Assembly: GCF_022811645.1 (NCBI RefSeq)
Contig: NZ_CP094534.1
Span: forward strand, 1,674,001-1,738,000
Direction of reading: 5' to 3'
From: Hymenobacter monticola
GTDB taxonomy: Bacteria > Bacteroidota > Bacteroidia > Cytophagales > Hymenobacteraceae
DNA length: 64,000 bases
Of this stretch, positions 24,439 through 33,712 are shown piece after piece. Positions within the stretch are counted from its first letter, which is position 1; each line of letters begins with the position of its first letter. The translations under genes and the position numbers were made by a program. Under the pieces are notes generated by a model, which was not told the origin of the DNA, ran no database searches, and saw nothing but the letters and a program-made list of their open reading frames with translations.

Positions 24439-25425
24439 ATGAAATCCATTCACACCTTGGCCGCTGTGGCGGCGGGCTTGTCGCTGTCGCTGACGGCTTC
24501 GGCCCAGGAGCAAGCCACTACGGCGAGCAGCACCGGTTCGCACCGGCCCATTCCCCCGTCTGACCAAATGTTCCGCAAGAGCATCTGGCGGCAGGTGGAC
24601 CTGCGCGAGAAGCAAAACAAGCCGATGTTTTCCGAAGGCAAGGAAATCAGCCGGGTTATCCTCGAGGCCGTGAAGCGCGGCGAACTGACGGCTTATAAGA
24701 ACGACTCGCTGACGTCGACCTTCACGCCCCAGGAAGTACGCACCAACTCGTCTTATGTGGACGAGGCAGTAAAACTGAGCGACGAGGAAAAAGCAGCTGG
24801 TTTTAGCGAGAAGGACCTTGGCGGTGGCTCTGATGACGGCTGGGGCACGCCCGCGCCGAAGAAAAGCGGCGGCGGCAGCACGGCTACTACCAAGCGTCAG
24901 CCCAAGCTGGGCGCCAACGGCAAGCCGCTGAAGGATAAGAAAGGCAAAATCATTTACGAGACTGTAGCCGTAGCTCCGCCACCTCCCCCCGCGCCGGTGG
25001 GCAACGAGTACCGTCCGAAGGATTTGTATGAGATGGAAGTGAAAGAGGATATGATTTTCGACAAGAAGCGGTCGAGAATGTATCACGACATCAAATCCAT
25101 CACGCTGCTGGTTCCCTCCACGCTGCCGACCAACATCTCGGGTATCGAGAAGCCAATTGGCACATTCAAGTACAGCGACCTGGTGAAGGTGTTCCGCGCC
25201 AACCCGCAAAACGCCATCTGGTTCAATGCCGAGAACGATGCGCAACACAAGAACCTTGCTGATGCCTTCGAGCTGTGGTTGTTCAACTCCTACATCACCA
25301 AGGTGTCGAATGCCGGCGACAGCCGTCTGGATGACATCTACGGTGGTGCTCAGCAAGGTATCCTGGCTGCTCAACAGACGGCCGCTGACCTGGTAGAATA
25401 CGAGTACAACCTGTGGAGCTTCTAG
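24439..25425 (+). CDS. gldN: T9SS ring protein GldN/PorN
   Basis: A 328-residue periplasmic protein with signal peptide MKSIHTLAAVAAGLSLSLTASAQ. The conserved parts are PPSDQMFRKSIWRQVDLREK at the N-terminus and RMYHDIKSITLLVPSTLPTN to FELWLFNSYITKVSNAGD at the C-terminus. Between them is a Gly/Ser/Pro-rich, lysine-containing linker (about residues 130-195) that is longer than in many homologues. GldN binds GldK to build the periplasmic ring. ATG 24439 starts the signal peptide. It is the last gene of the porP-gldKLMN operon and is closed by a perfect hairpin. Confidence 0.95.
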   Translation: MKSIHTLAAVAAGLSLSLTASAQEQATTASSTGSHRPIPPSDQMFRKSIWRQVDLREKQNKPMFSEGKEISRVILEAVKRGELTAYKNDSLTSTFTPQEVRTNSSYVDEAVKLSDEEKAAGFSEKDLGGGSDDGWGTPAPKKSGGGSTATTKRQPKLGANGKPLKDKKGKIIYETVAVAPPPPPAPVGNEYRPKDLYEMEVKEDMIFDKKRSRMYHDIKSITLLVPSTLPTNISGIEKPIGTFKYSDLVKVFRANPQNAIWFNAENDAQHKNLADAFELWLFNSYITKVSNAGDSRLDDIYGGAQQGILAAQQTAADLVEYEYNLWSF

Positions 25426-25480
25426 ACCGCAGATTATGCAGATTTAACGGATTGGACAGATTCTGAATTTGCTTGATAAA

Positions 25481-25516
25481 CAAAAAGGCCCTCGCAGCGA
25501 TGCGAGGGCCTTTTTG
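25481..25516. terminator. bidirectional terminator between gldN and uvrC
   Basis: A perfect 16-base stem (CAAAAAGGCCCTCGCA and its complement) with a GCGA loop. A-tract and T-tract on either side suit both convergent genes. Confidence 0.92.
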
Positions 25517-25527
25517 TTTGATGGGTA

Positions 25528-27369
25528 TTAGTTGCTGGCTGGAAGCTGCTGGGGCGGCACGGGGTGGGATGGAGCTTCGTTTTCGGCAAAGTAGTTCTGC
25601 AGGACTTTGGCTTTGGCTTTGCCGACTTCAGCAATTAGCTCGGCATCGGAGAGCTCCCGGATTTTCTTAACGGACTTGAATTTGTTAAGAAGTTTCTCGG
25701 CGGTGATGGGGCCAAGGCCTTTAACGTCGGTTAGCTCGGTTTTGAGCGTCGCGGCGTCGCGGCGGGAGCGGTGGAAGGTGATGCCGAAGCGGTGCACTTC
25801 GTCGCGCATGCGCTGGAAAAGGCGCAGTGATTCGCTTTTCTTGTCGATGTAGAGGGGGAGTGGGTCGTTGGGAACGTAGATTTCTTCGAGGCGCTTGGCT
25901 ATGCCAATGACCGGAATCTGACCCCAGAGGTTGAGGTCTTTCAGGGCCTTGACGGCCATGCTGAGCTGGCCTTTCCCGCCGTCGACGATGACCAACTGCG
26001 GGAGACTGGCGCCTTCGTCCACTAGACGGCGGTAGCGGCGGGTGACGACTTCGTACATGCTGTCGAAGTCGTTTGGGCCAATGACGGTTTTAATGTGGTA
26101 GTGGCGGTAGTCCTTTTTGCTGGGTTTGGCGTTGCGAAAGCAGACCATGGCAGCCACTGGGTTGTCGCCCTGAAAGTTGGAGTTGTCGAAGCACTCGATA
26201 TGCTTGGGTAGCTCGGTGAGGCGCAGGTCCTTTTTGATGGTTTCCATGATGCGCACTTCGTTTACGTCCTTGCTGCGCTCGTTCATGCTTTCCTTCTCCT
26301 TGCGGGCGTAAAGCACGTTTTTCAGGGCCAGGTCGAGTAGCTTGCGCTTATCGCCGATTTGCGGTACCGTGAGCGTGATGCCGGGCAAAGGCAGCGCGAC
26401 AGGCACGTTGGTCAGGATTTCCTTCGACTCGCTTTCGAACTCCTGGCGCATCTGCATGACAAGCGGGGCCAGGATTTCGGCATCTTCCTCGTCCAGCTTT
26501 TTCGTGACTTCGAGCGACTGGGTAAGGATGATGCTGCCGTTCATCACTTTGAGATAGGTGATAAAACCCGACTTTTCGTTGCTGGCAATGGCAAAAACGT
26601 CGATGTTGGTGAGCGACGCGTTCACGATGGTAGACTTGGCCTGGAAAGCTTCGAGCTTGTCGAGCTTGACTTTGAAGGCGTGCGCCAACTCGTACTGCAT
26701 TTCCTGCGCCGCGGCGGTCATGCGCTCCTTGAAGTACTGCTTGGGAATGCGCAGGTCGCCGTTGAGAATCTGACGGATTTGCTGGATATAGCCGTTGTAG
26801 ATGGCCTCATCTTCTTTGGCCACACAGGGGGCGTTGCAATTGCCGATTTGCAGCTCCAGGCAGGGCTTGAACTTGCCGGCGGCCACGTTTTCGGGCGTGA
26901 GGTTGTAGTTGCAGGTGCGCAACGGGTACAGGGCCCGGATGAGCTCCAGTAGCACGTTCAGGGCAGTGCCGTTGGCGTAGGGACCGTAGTAGCGCGAGCC
27001 GTCGTTAATCTTGTTACGCGTGGGAATAAGGCGCGGGAACCGCTCGTTGGTGAGGCAGAGGTAGGGGTAGGTTTTACCGTCTTTGAGCAGGATGTTGTAT
27101 TTGGGCTGGTGCTGCTTGATGAGATTGTTTTCAAGCAAAAACGCATCGGATTCCGAATCCACAATGGTAAACTCCAGCCGCTTGATGTTGCGGACCAGCT
27201 GCTGCGTTTTCTTGTTGTGGTCTTGCTTGGTGAAGTAGCTGCTCACGCGCTTACGCAGGTCAATGGCCTTGCCCACGTAGATGATGCCCTCGTCGTCAAA
27301 GTACTTATACACGCCGGGCTTGTGGGGCAGGGCATTGATTTGGGCTTGCAGTTCAGGTTTGGCGGCCAT
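25528..27369 (-). CDS. uvrC: excinuclease ABC subunit UvrC
   Basis: A 613-residue nucleotide-excision-repair nuclease. The N-terminal GIY-YIG domain reads KPGVYKYFDDEGIIYVGKAI. The UvrB-binding UVR motif lies near residue 210. The RNase H-like C-terminal nuclease has HIECFDNSNFQGDNPVAAMV and LVIVDGGKGQLS, and a helix-hairpin-helix follows (LTDVKGLGPITAEKLLNKFK). It cuts on both sides of lesions marked by UvrB. ATG 27369 starts the conserved MAAKPELQAQINALPHKPG; the upstream extension in the same frame has no homology. Confidence 0.97.
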   Translation of the reverse strand: MAAKPELQAQINALPHKPGVYKYFDDEGIIYVGKAIDLRKRVSSYFTKQDHNKKTQQLVRNIKRLEFTIVDSESDAFLLENNLIKQHQPKYNILLKDGKTYPYLCLTNERFPRLIPTRNKINDGSRYYGPYANGTALNVLLELIRALYPLRTCNYNLTPENVAAGKFKPCLELQIGNCNAPCVAKEDEAIYNGYIQQIRQILNGDLRIPKQYFKERMTAAAQEMQYELAHAFKVKLDKLEAFQAKSTIVNASLTNIDVFAIASNEKSGFITYLKVMNGSIILTQSLEVTKKLDEEDAEILAPLVMQMRQEFESESKEILTNVPVALPLPGITLTVPQIGDKRKLLDLALKNVLYARKEKESMNERSKDVNEVRIMETIKKDLRLTELPKHIECFDNSNFQGDNPVAAMVCFRNAKPSKKDYRHYHIKTVIGPNDFDSMYEVVTRRYRRLVDEGASLPQLVIVDGGKGQLSMAVKALKDLNLWGQIPVIGIAKRLEEIYVPNDPLPLYIDKKSESLRLFQRMRDEVHRFGITFHRSRRDAATLKTELTDVKGLGPITAEKLLNKFKSVKKIRELSDAELIAEVGKAKAKVLQNYFAENEAPSHPVPPQQLPASN

Positions 27370-27506
27370 AGGGAGGGCAGAGGTAATCGAATTAATTATA
27401 ACGAAATATGGCTGACGAAAGTCGCCAGCCATATCAAAATTGTGAATGTTTCGAGCAAGGTGCAGAAATCCGTTAGGAGCTTTTCGCGTGCTCGGCAAGG
27501 GTTGTT

Positions 27507-29846
27507 CTAGATGTCCTTATCATCCAAATCTGAAGCATCGGGTGCTTGCATCTTTTGGTCGTAGGGAATGGTATCGCGCTGGCCGCCGTAGTACTTCGAG
27601 CAATCAATCTCAATGCTGAGCGGGGCGGCAGGTTTGGGGAAGGGCTGCGTGTTCAAGCCAATGTTCTTGTCCTTGTACACTTTCTGCATGAAGAGACCGT
27701 AAAGCGGCAGGGCCGCGCGGGCGCCCTGGCCATAGGCGCCGCTGCGGAAGTGAATGCTGCGGTCTTCGCCGCCCACCCACATGCCGCACACCAGGTCCGG
27801 GGTGATGCCCATGAACCAGGCGTCGGAATAGTTGGAGGTGGTGCCGGTTTTGGCCCCGATTTCAAACGGGAACTTGAAGCCCGTATGCAGGATGGTGCTG
27901 GTGCCGCCGGGCTCGGTAGTGCTGGCCTGCAGCATGTTGGTCATGATGTAGGCGGTTTCTTCGTTGAGTACCTCCTTGGTCTGAGGCACGAATTCACGCA
28001 GTACGTTGCCGTTCTTGTCCTCAATGCGCGTCACCATGATGGGCGAGGTCCAGACGCCCTTGTTTACGAAGGTGGCGTACACCCCGCACAACTCGTAAAT
28101 GCTACAATCGGAAGTGCCAAAACCCATCGATGGCACCGCATCGACCGGCGAGGTAATGCCCAGCTTTTTGGCGTATTCAGCAATGGTTTCGGGGCCTAGC
28201 TTCATCACCAGCCAAGCCGTGATGGAGTTCATGGAGCGGGCCAGGGCCTGCCGTAGCGTGAACGTGCGACCCGAGAAGTTTCCCTCGAAGTTTTTGGGCG
28301 TGTAGGGTGCGCGGCCCGCCACGGCGGGGAAGGTGGTGGCCACATCGGGGCGGGGGAAGCAGGGCGAATAGCCTTGCTCGATGGCGGCTGTGTATACGAT
28401 GGGTTTGAACGTGGAGCCGGGCTGGCGCTTGCCCTGCCGCACGTGGTCAAACTTGAAAAACTTGTAATTGGGGCCACCCACCCAGGCTTTCACCTGGCCG
28501 TTGAGCGGGTTCATGGCCATGAAGCCGGCGCGCAGGTAGCGCTTGTAGTACGCCAGCGAGTCGAGCGGCGACATCAACATTTCTTTCTCGCCCTGCCAGG
28601 TGAATACCGGCATCTTGTACTTCTTGCGCAGGTAGTAGTTCACCGAGTCGCGGTTGCCCTCAAACTGGTTCATCAGCGACTTGTAGCGCTGGGTGCGGCG
28701 CATGGCAATGTTGAGAAAGTCGGGGATGACCTTGCCGTTCTCGTCGCGCCAGGGCAGCTGGCCTTTCCATTGCGCACTAAACCACTTCTGCTGCAGGGCC
28801 AGGTGCTCGGCCAAGGACTTCTCGGCGTACTCCTGCATCCGCGAGTCGATGGTGGTGTAGATTTTCAGGCCGTCGGCGTAGAGGTCGTGGTCGGTTTCCT
28901 TGGCCCAGGCAATGAGCGACTTCACCACCTCGGCCCGGAAATAGGGGGCCAGGCCCTTGCTGGGATTTTCCACGGAGTAGTGCAGCACAATGGCCTTGGC
29001 CGTATCCTGCGCCAGTTCGGCGTCGGTGATGTAGTGCGACTTGGCCATCTGGCGCAGCACCCAGTTGCGGCGCTTGCGCGAACGGTCGGGGTGCACCACG
29101 GGGCTAAAGCGGCCGGGCGCGTTCACGATGCCCACCAGCGTGGCGGCCTCGGGCGTGGTCAGGTTTTTGGGCGACTTGTTGAAGAAGGTCTTGGCTGCCG
29201 TGTTGATGCCGAAAGAGTTCGAGCCGTACTCCACCGTGTTGAGGTACATGCGGATGATTTCGCGCTTGGTGTAGTTGCGCTCCAGCCGGATGGCCAGAAT
29301 CCACTCCTTGGTTTTGGTGATGAGCATTCCGATTTTGCCACTGCCATTGAGGGCGCCATCATTCAGGTCCTGCCGGGTTTTGAACAGCACCTTGGCCACC
29401 TGCTGGGTGAGCGTGGAGCCGCCGCCATTGTGCGAGAAGGTGAGCACGCCGGTCACGGCCCGCAACACGCTCTTGGCATCAATGCCCGAGTGCTGCTCAA
29501 AGCGCACGTCCTCCGTGGCAATGAGGGCGTCAATCAGGTTCTGCGGCAAGTCTTTGAACTCAACGGGCGTGCGGTTTTCGCGGAAGTATTTGCCCAGCAG
29601 CACCCCATCAGCCGAGTAAATCTCGGAAGCCAGCTCGGAGCGCGGGTTTTCCAGCGTTTTCAGGTTGGGCATGCGTCCGAACAGGTTCAGGAAGTTGCCG
29701 CTCACGGCCAGCACAAACAGGCCCAGGCCCACCACGCCCGCGCCAAACAGCACCCACATGGTCCGGATGAAGGCCGTGAAGCGGCCGGGGCGCGCGGGTT
29801 TCAGCGGCTGGGGCTTGGCGCGGCGGGTAGGAGGGGAAGTGGGCAT
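27507..29846 (-). CDS. penicillin-binding protein 1A, bifunctional
   Basis: The 779-residue class A PBP has one N-terminal membrane anchor (MWVLFGAGVVGLGLFVLAVS). The GT51 transglycosylase domain carries ATEDVRFEQHSGID with the catalytic Glu and GGGSTLTQQVAK. The transpeptidase domain has SxxK in PGSTFKPIVY, SxN in ARSMNSITA and KTGTT. It polymerises and cross-links peptidoglycan in the periplasm. The ATG at 29846 lies inside the transcript predicted from the TATTTTTG box, while the upstream ATG at 29930 would precede it. The C-terminus ends in an acidic DASDLDDKDI. Confidence 0.95.
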   Translation of the reverse strand: MPTSPPTRRAKPQPLKPARPGRFTAFIRTMWVLFGAGVVGLGLFVLAVSGNFLNLFGRMPNLKTLENPRSELASEIYSADGVLLGKYFRENRTPVEFKDLPQNLIDALIATEDVRFEQHSGIDAKSVLRAVTGVLTFSHNGGGSTLTQQVAKVLFKTRQDLNDGALNGSGKIGMLITKTKEWILAIRLERNYTKREIIRMYLNTVEYGSNSFGINTAAKTFFNKSPKNLTTPEAATLVGIVNAPGRFSPVVHPDRSRKRRNWVLRQMAKSHYITDAELAQDTAKAIVLHYSVENPSKGLAPYFRAEVVKSLIAWAKETDHDLYADGLKIYTTIDSRMQEYAEKSLAEHLALQQKWFSAQWKGQLPWRDENGKVIPDFLNIAMRRTQRYKSLMNQFEGNRDSVNYYLRKKYKMPVFTWQGEKEMLMSPLDSLAYYKRYLRAGFMAMNPLNGQVKAWVGGPNYKFFKFDHVRQGKRQPGSTFKPIVYTAAIEQGYSPCFPRPDVATTFPAVAGRAPYTPKNFEGNFSGRTFTLRQALARSMNSITAWLVMKLGPETIAEYAKKLGITSPVDAVPSMGFGTSDCSIYELCGVYATFVNKGVWTSPIMVTRIEDKNGNVLREFVPQTKEVLNEETAYIMTNMLQASTTEPGGTSTILHTGFKFPFEIGAKTGTTSNYSDAWFMGITPDLVCGMWVGGEDRSIHFRSGAYGQGARAALPLYGLFMQKVYKDKNIGLNTQPFPKPAAPLSIEIDCSKYYGGQRDTIPYDQKMQAPDASDLDDKDI

Positions 29847-29871
29847 AAGAAACAAAACGGGAATAAGCAGG

Positions 29872-29879
29872 CAAAAATA
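29872..29879 (-). promoter_or_regulatory. -7 box TATTTTTG of the PBP1A gene
   Basis: Exact TAnnTTTG on the minus strand, 25 bases before the ATG at 29846. The box is built from the T tract of the porW terminator. Confidence 0.5.
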
Positions 29880-29908
29880 AAGCCTCCGATGGTGGGCGGA
29901 GGCTTTAT
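29877..29908 (-). terminator. terminator of porW/sprE
   Basis: A perfect 12-base stem (ATAAAGCCTCCG and its complement) with an 8-base loop. On the minus strand it runs into TTTTTG, 54 bases after the porW stop. Confidence 0.85.
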
Positions 29909-29961
29909 ACGGTTCAGGGGCATTGGTCACCCATGCACGCGCAACAACTGACCTCGCCGGG

Positions 29962-32900
29962 TTATTTGTACACGCGCTGGAAGAAGGTTTGGTATCCGGC
30001 CAGGTCGCCCGAGGCTTGAAGCAGCGCCAAATTCTCTAGGCTGATAACCAACGTTTGGTACCCCTGGCCGCGCAGGCGGCCCAGCGGCGACTGCGGCCCG
30101 CGCAGCTTGGTGGCGTAGCTCTGGGCCACTTTGGCGCCGGGCAAGGTCCGCACCACTACCAGCATTTGGTCGGCGCCGAGGGCGGGCGTTTCCACCGTCA
30201 GGTTGTTAGCCTTGAAAAAGCGGCCGTTATAGGCACCCAGCTGCGTCGCTAAGTCGGCTGCTGGCGGCGTGGCTTTTGGGAACACCAGTACCACCGCGTG
30301 CGCGCCGCTGAGCTGGGTGGTGTAGGCCGTAGCGGGAGCGGCAGGGGCGTCGGCGGGCGCCGGGGTGGTAGCAGTGGCCGGAGCAGCGCCCGAGGCGGCA
30401 GGAACCGGCGCAGGAGTAGACGTAGCGGGCGGGGTTGGCGTGGGAGCAGCGGCTGAGGTAGCCGCTGCCTTCGTGACGGGAGTTGCTTTGCCGTTGCGGG
30501 TCTTTGCGATTGGCGACTTCGGGGAAGTGGCTTTTTCAGCTTCTGCTTTTTCTACAAGGTCTTTATCAGCCGCCTTAGCCGGCGCAGTCTTATCAGGGCT
30601 GGCTACTGGCGCGGGGCCGGCCGAACCGCTGGGGGCCGTAACGGCAGGCTTGAGGTCCGGCTTCGGCGTCGCGGGCTCAAGCGTCTTAGGCGCTTCCGGC
30701 GCGGCTCCGCTAGGATTCAGGGCCTTAGCGGGCGTCTCATTTTCACCGAAGAAAATGCGCATTCGGTTGTCCACTTCACCGGGGCGGAACAGCGACACCA
30801 CCGGCTTTTCTGTCGAAGCCAATGCCCCGGCCAACTGGCCGCTGCCTTGCTTTTTGTAAGCTTCGGCCAGCGCCCGGGCTTGGGGAACAAGCGGACTATC
30901 GGGGTAATCCTTGTAAAACTTCTCCACCGATGAGCGCGCCGTAAGCGGGGCCTGGGTGCGCACCACCAGCAGCGTCTTCAGATAAGCCACCCGGTCGCTC
31001 AGGTCGCTCTTGGGGTATAGCTTCTCGGTGCGGGCCAGCACGGTGTTTGCCTTGGCAAACTGCTGGTTTTTGTAGTATGTGAAAGCAGAATCAACGCGGC
31101 TGGCCACTGCATTGTGCAAGGCCAGCTCGTGCTCGCGGTACAGCGGGTCGGCAATCAGCTTGGCGTAGATGGACGTGGGGAATTCCTTTTGCAGCGCCGC
31201 CGCGTACTGCGCCGTCTTGGCCGCGTCGGGCTTGTCTTTATAATAGAGGTAAAGCAGATAGTAGGCATCCGGCGCGTGCTCGCCGCGAGTATAGCGGGTC
31301 ACCTGCTTTTCGTAGGTTTCAAAGCCTTTCTCCCGCTCTTTCAGCAGTTCCTTATAAATGCCGCCCAGTTCGTACATGGCCGCTTCAATTTGCTTGTCAG
31401 ATGCCTGCAACTGGGCCGGCGTGGTGGGCAGCGCGCTGCGGTACTTGGCTACCAGCGCATTCTTCTCTGCGTTGGGGTCGGCCGCGGCGGCTTTGGTGGC
31501 CGAATCGGCCTGGGCGCTGTTCACGGCCGTGGTTGAGTTGCCGGTCATGGGCAGCGGCACGCCGCCGTTGGCCACGTTGTTGGGCGAGCTGCTGGCCTGG
31601 CTCACGGTGCGCCAGTTGTCCTGCAGCTGGCGGCCCTGCCACTTCCGCACAAACTCGGCCCGTGCTGTGCCCAGCGCCGCCGGGTTGTCGAAATACCACT
31701 TTGCCCCTCCGGCCACCGCTGTGGGGTCGAATGACATCGGGTCCGCTGCAGTAGCGCCAGGTGCGCCCGGAATACTGCTCGGCGCCAGGCCGGAACCAAT
31801 GCCGCTACTACCGCTTTGCTGGCGGCTGGCGAATTCGGCTGCTTTGGCGTCGGCCTTCTGTTTGGCGGCAAGGCGGGCTTCCTCCTTCCTTTTTTCTGTG
31901 ATTTCAGCATCAGCGTACTGATTCAGCTGCTGGCCCAGCGCCTCGGGCGAGAGCTTGGCCAAAGCCTGCAGGCTGTCCTGCGTTTCGATGATGGTGTATT
32001 GCTTGGCAAAATCCCGCAGAATGTCGCTGCGCTCCTTGATGGCGGCGTAGGTCTTGGCTTCCTTGTTCAGGTTTTGCACCGTGCTGTCGTAGTAAGCCGC
32101 GGCCAGCCGATACTTCTGCAGGTTCTCGTAGTAAATGCGGCCCGCCAGCAGGTAGGTGTAGCTTTTCTGGGTCTTGTTGGTGGTCGTCGCCGCAATGGAC
32201 TGCCGCAGCAGCTTCAGCGCCTCGGGGTAGTTCTTTTCGCGGTAGTTGAGCCGCGCCATCTCGTAATAAATCTTGTCGCGGTAGTCTTTGTTCTTGGGGT
32301 CTTTCAGCAGGCCCGCAAAGTTCTTATTCAGCCGCTCCCGGTCCTGCGCACTCAGGTCCGAAACCTGCGCCAGCAGCAGCTTGGCCTGAAAATCCAGCTC
32401 ATAAGGCGGGTTCCGGCTCAAAATCTGGTCGAGCTGGTCGTAGGCCTTCTTGTTCTCGCCCTGCTCCTGGTAGAGCTGCGCCAGGATATAGCGCGTGCGC
32501 GACTGTTCGTTCTTGAATTCAATTAGCGGAATGGCTTTCTCCAACTGCGGAATGGCCTTGGCCGGCTCCTCGGTGCGGATGTAATAGTCGGCCCGCGTCA
32601 GGAACAGTTGGCGGGCATCCTGCGGCAAGCCCTGCTCCTTATCGAGCAAATCCGACACCGCCTTGGCGCTTTCCATCTCGCCCTGCGCCACGAAAGTGCG
32701 CATCAGCCCAATCAGGGCCTCGTGCTTGGCGTTGGCATCCTTGCTGGTCGAGTTGACATACTTAAACGTCAGCGCCGCGTCATCAAACTGCATCTGATAG
32801 AAGCGGGCCCAGCCCACCACGATGTAGGCATCGTCGGTCCAGTCCGAACCCGGCCGGTTCTGAATGGGCATTGAGGCTTTCTTGATAACATCGTTCAAGT

Positions 32901-33171
32901 CGGCCCGGCTGGCGCGCACCGTGCCACTGTCGAGGCTGGGGAACAGCGGCAGCGTCTGGTTGTAGTCGTTGATGCGACCGGCGTAGAGCTTGTCCTCGGT
33001 GAGCAACAGCTTCTGGCGGGCCAGAAAATAGGCGTTGTCCCGCGCCGCCACGTTGTTGAAGGCGTGGGCCACCAGGTTTTTATCCGACGCGCAGCCCGCC
33101 ACGGTCACCCCAATCAGGAAGACCAAAAGCGCCGCCCAGCGGTATGTCAGCGAATTATGTGTCAAAATCAA
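29962..33171 (-). CDS. porW: T9SS periplasmic lipoprotein PorW/SprE
   Basis: A large tetratricopeptide lipoprotein. The lipobox VTVAGC is followed by the family signature DKNLVAHAFNNVAARDNAYF and by many TPR helices to about residue 480. Further TPR repeats follow (GGIYKELLKEREKGFETYEK). Then comes a long Ala/Pro/Lys-rich disordered linker and a compact C-terminal domain ending YQTFFQRVYK. PorW/SprE links the T9SS translocon to the motor ring. No ATG lies near the signal peptide. TTG at 33171 (or at 33165) gives MILTHNSLTYRWAALLVFLIG with Cys27, 1069 residues. The upstream ATGs at 33429-33432 lie inside the divergent atpI-like gene and are unlikely. The length exceeds typical SprE (about 870) because of the linker. 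Confidence 0.88.
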   Translation of the reverse strand: MILTHNSLTYRWAALLVFLIGVTVAGCASDKNLVAHAFNNVAARDNAYFLARQKLLLTEDKLYAGRINDYNQTLPLFPSLDSGTVRASRADLNDVIKKASMPIQNRPGSDWTDDAYIVVGWARFYQMQFDDAALTFKYVNSTSKDANAKHEALIGLMRTFVAQGEMESAKAVSDLLDKEQGLPQDARQLFLTRADYYIRTEEPAKAIPQLEKAIPLIEFKNEQSRTRYILAQLYQEQGENKKAYDQLDQILSRNPPYELDFQAKLLLAQVSDLSAQDRERLNKNFAGLLKDPKNKDYRDKIYYEMARLNYREKNYPEALKLLRQSIAATTTNKTQKSYTYLLAGRIYYENLQKYRLAAAYYDSTVQNLNKEAKTYAAIKERSDILRDFAKQYTIIETQDSLQALAKLSPEALGQQLNQYADAEITEKRKEEARLAAKQKADAKAAEFASRQQSGSSGIGSGLAPSSIPGAPGATAADPMSFDPTAVAGGAKWYFDNPAALGTARAEFVRKWQGRQLQDNWRTVSQASSSPNNVANGGVPLPMTGNSTTAVNSAQADSATKAAAADPNAEKNALVAKYRSALPTTPAQLQASDKQIEAAMYELGGIYKELLKEREKGFETYEKQVTRYTRGEHAPDAYYLLYLYYKDKPDAAKTAQYAAALQKEFPTSIYAKLIADPLYREHELALHNAVASRVDSAFTYYKNQQFAKANTVLARTEKLYPKSDLSDRVAYLKTLLVVRTQAPLTARSSVEKFYKDYPDSPLVPQARALAEAYKKQGSGQLAGALASTEKPVVSLFRPGEVDNRMRIFFGENETPAKALNPSGAAPEAPKTLEPATPKPDLKPAVTAPSGSAGPAPVASPDKTAPAKAADKDLVEKAEAEKATSPKSPIAKTRNGKATPVTKAAATSAAAPTPTPPATSTPAPVPAASGAAPATATTPAPADAPAAPATAYTTQLSGAHAVVLVFPKATPPAADLATQLGAYNGRFFKANNLTVETPALGADQMLVVVRTLPGAKVAQSYATKLRGPQSPLGRLRGQGYQTLVISLENLALLQASGDLAGYQTFFQRVYK

Positions 33172-33305
33172 AGCAGTGGAAGGGACGAGCCAGAGCCGCC
33201 AAAACGCGTAAAGCTCCCGGAAATGTTCGATAACTCCGCACGTTAACGAAGCCGCACGGGTAAAATTACGTTTTTCCGCGGGCAAACGCGGCCCGGCCTG
33301 CGCCG

Positions 33306-33313
33306 TAACTTTG
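33306..33313 (+). promoter_or_regulatory. -7 box TAACTTTG of the atp operon
   Basis: Exact TAnnTTTG, 24 bases before the first gene of the ATP synthase cluster. Confidence 0.6.
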
Positions 33314-33337
33314 TTCACCGCCTTTCCATTCCCGCCC

Positions 33338-33571
33338 ATGCCCACGCCATCAGACCCCCAGCCCGCCGGCAACAGCCGCCTGCAGGCCGTGATGAAATAC
33401 TCCGGCCTCGCTTTCCAAATGCTGGCCATCATCGGCGGCAGCGCCTGGCTCGGCTACTGGCTCGATGGCAAATTCAATACCGGGCCCTGGCTCACTATCG
33501 TGTTACTCCTGCTGGGCGTGTTCGCGGCCGTGTTCCAGGTCATCCGCAGTTTGACCAAAGAGTCGCTATAA
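33338..33571 (+). CDS. AtpZ/AtpI family protein
   Basis: The 77-residue protein has two membrane helices (GLAFQMLAIIGGSAWLGYWL and GPWLTIVLLLLGVFAAVFQV) separated by the charged loop DGKFNT. This is the AtpZ/AtpI (DUF F0F1-ATPase assembly) pattern. Such proteins help assemble the c-ring and may carry Mg2+ or Ca2+. It is the first gene of the ATP synthase cluster. ATG 33338 follows the -7 box; the frame's earlier start overlaps that box. Confidence 0.88.
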   Translation: MPTPSDPQPAGNSRLQAVMKYSGLAFQMLAIIGGSAWLGYWLDGKFNTGPWLTIVLLLLGVFAAVFQVIRSLTKESL

Positions 33572-33610
33572 ATCTGCGAATACAAAATCACCATCATGCA
33601 TCGACTGGCT

Positions 33611-33632
33611 CCCCTCTCCTGTGGGAGAGGGG
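33611..33632. repeat. CCCCTCTCC hairpin repeat inside the atp operon
   Basis: CCCCTCTCC TGT GGGAGAGGGG forms a 9-base stem followed by CTGGGGGTGAGG. This type of hairpin is seen as a dispersed intergenic repeat in many bacteria. Here it sits between the AtpZ/I gene and the next membrane gene. Confidence 0.75.
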
Positions 33633-33654
33633 CTGGGGGTGAGGCCCCACGTTA

Positions 33655-33690
33655 GGGCGAGCTGCCTTGGCTGCGCTCGGCATGACGTTC
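33655..33690 (-). repeat. diverged half-copy of the GTCATGC repeat
   Basis: On the minus strand it begins GAACGTCATGCCGAGCG and aligns with the arm at 10504-10542 (GTCATGCAGAGCG). Only one arm is present. Confidence 0.5.
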
Positions 33691-33712
33691 TATTAGCGTC
33701 TATAATCAATCC

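Noticed and set aside
28374..29951. 525-codon open frame opposite the PBP1A gene
   Set aside because: It is a GC-rich shadow of a strongly recognised gene, lacks any family motif and has no promoter or start context.
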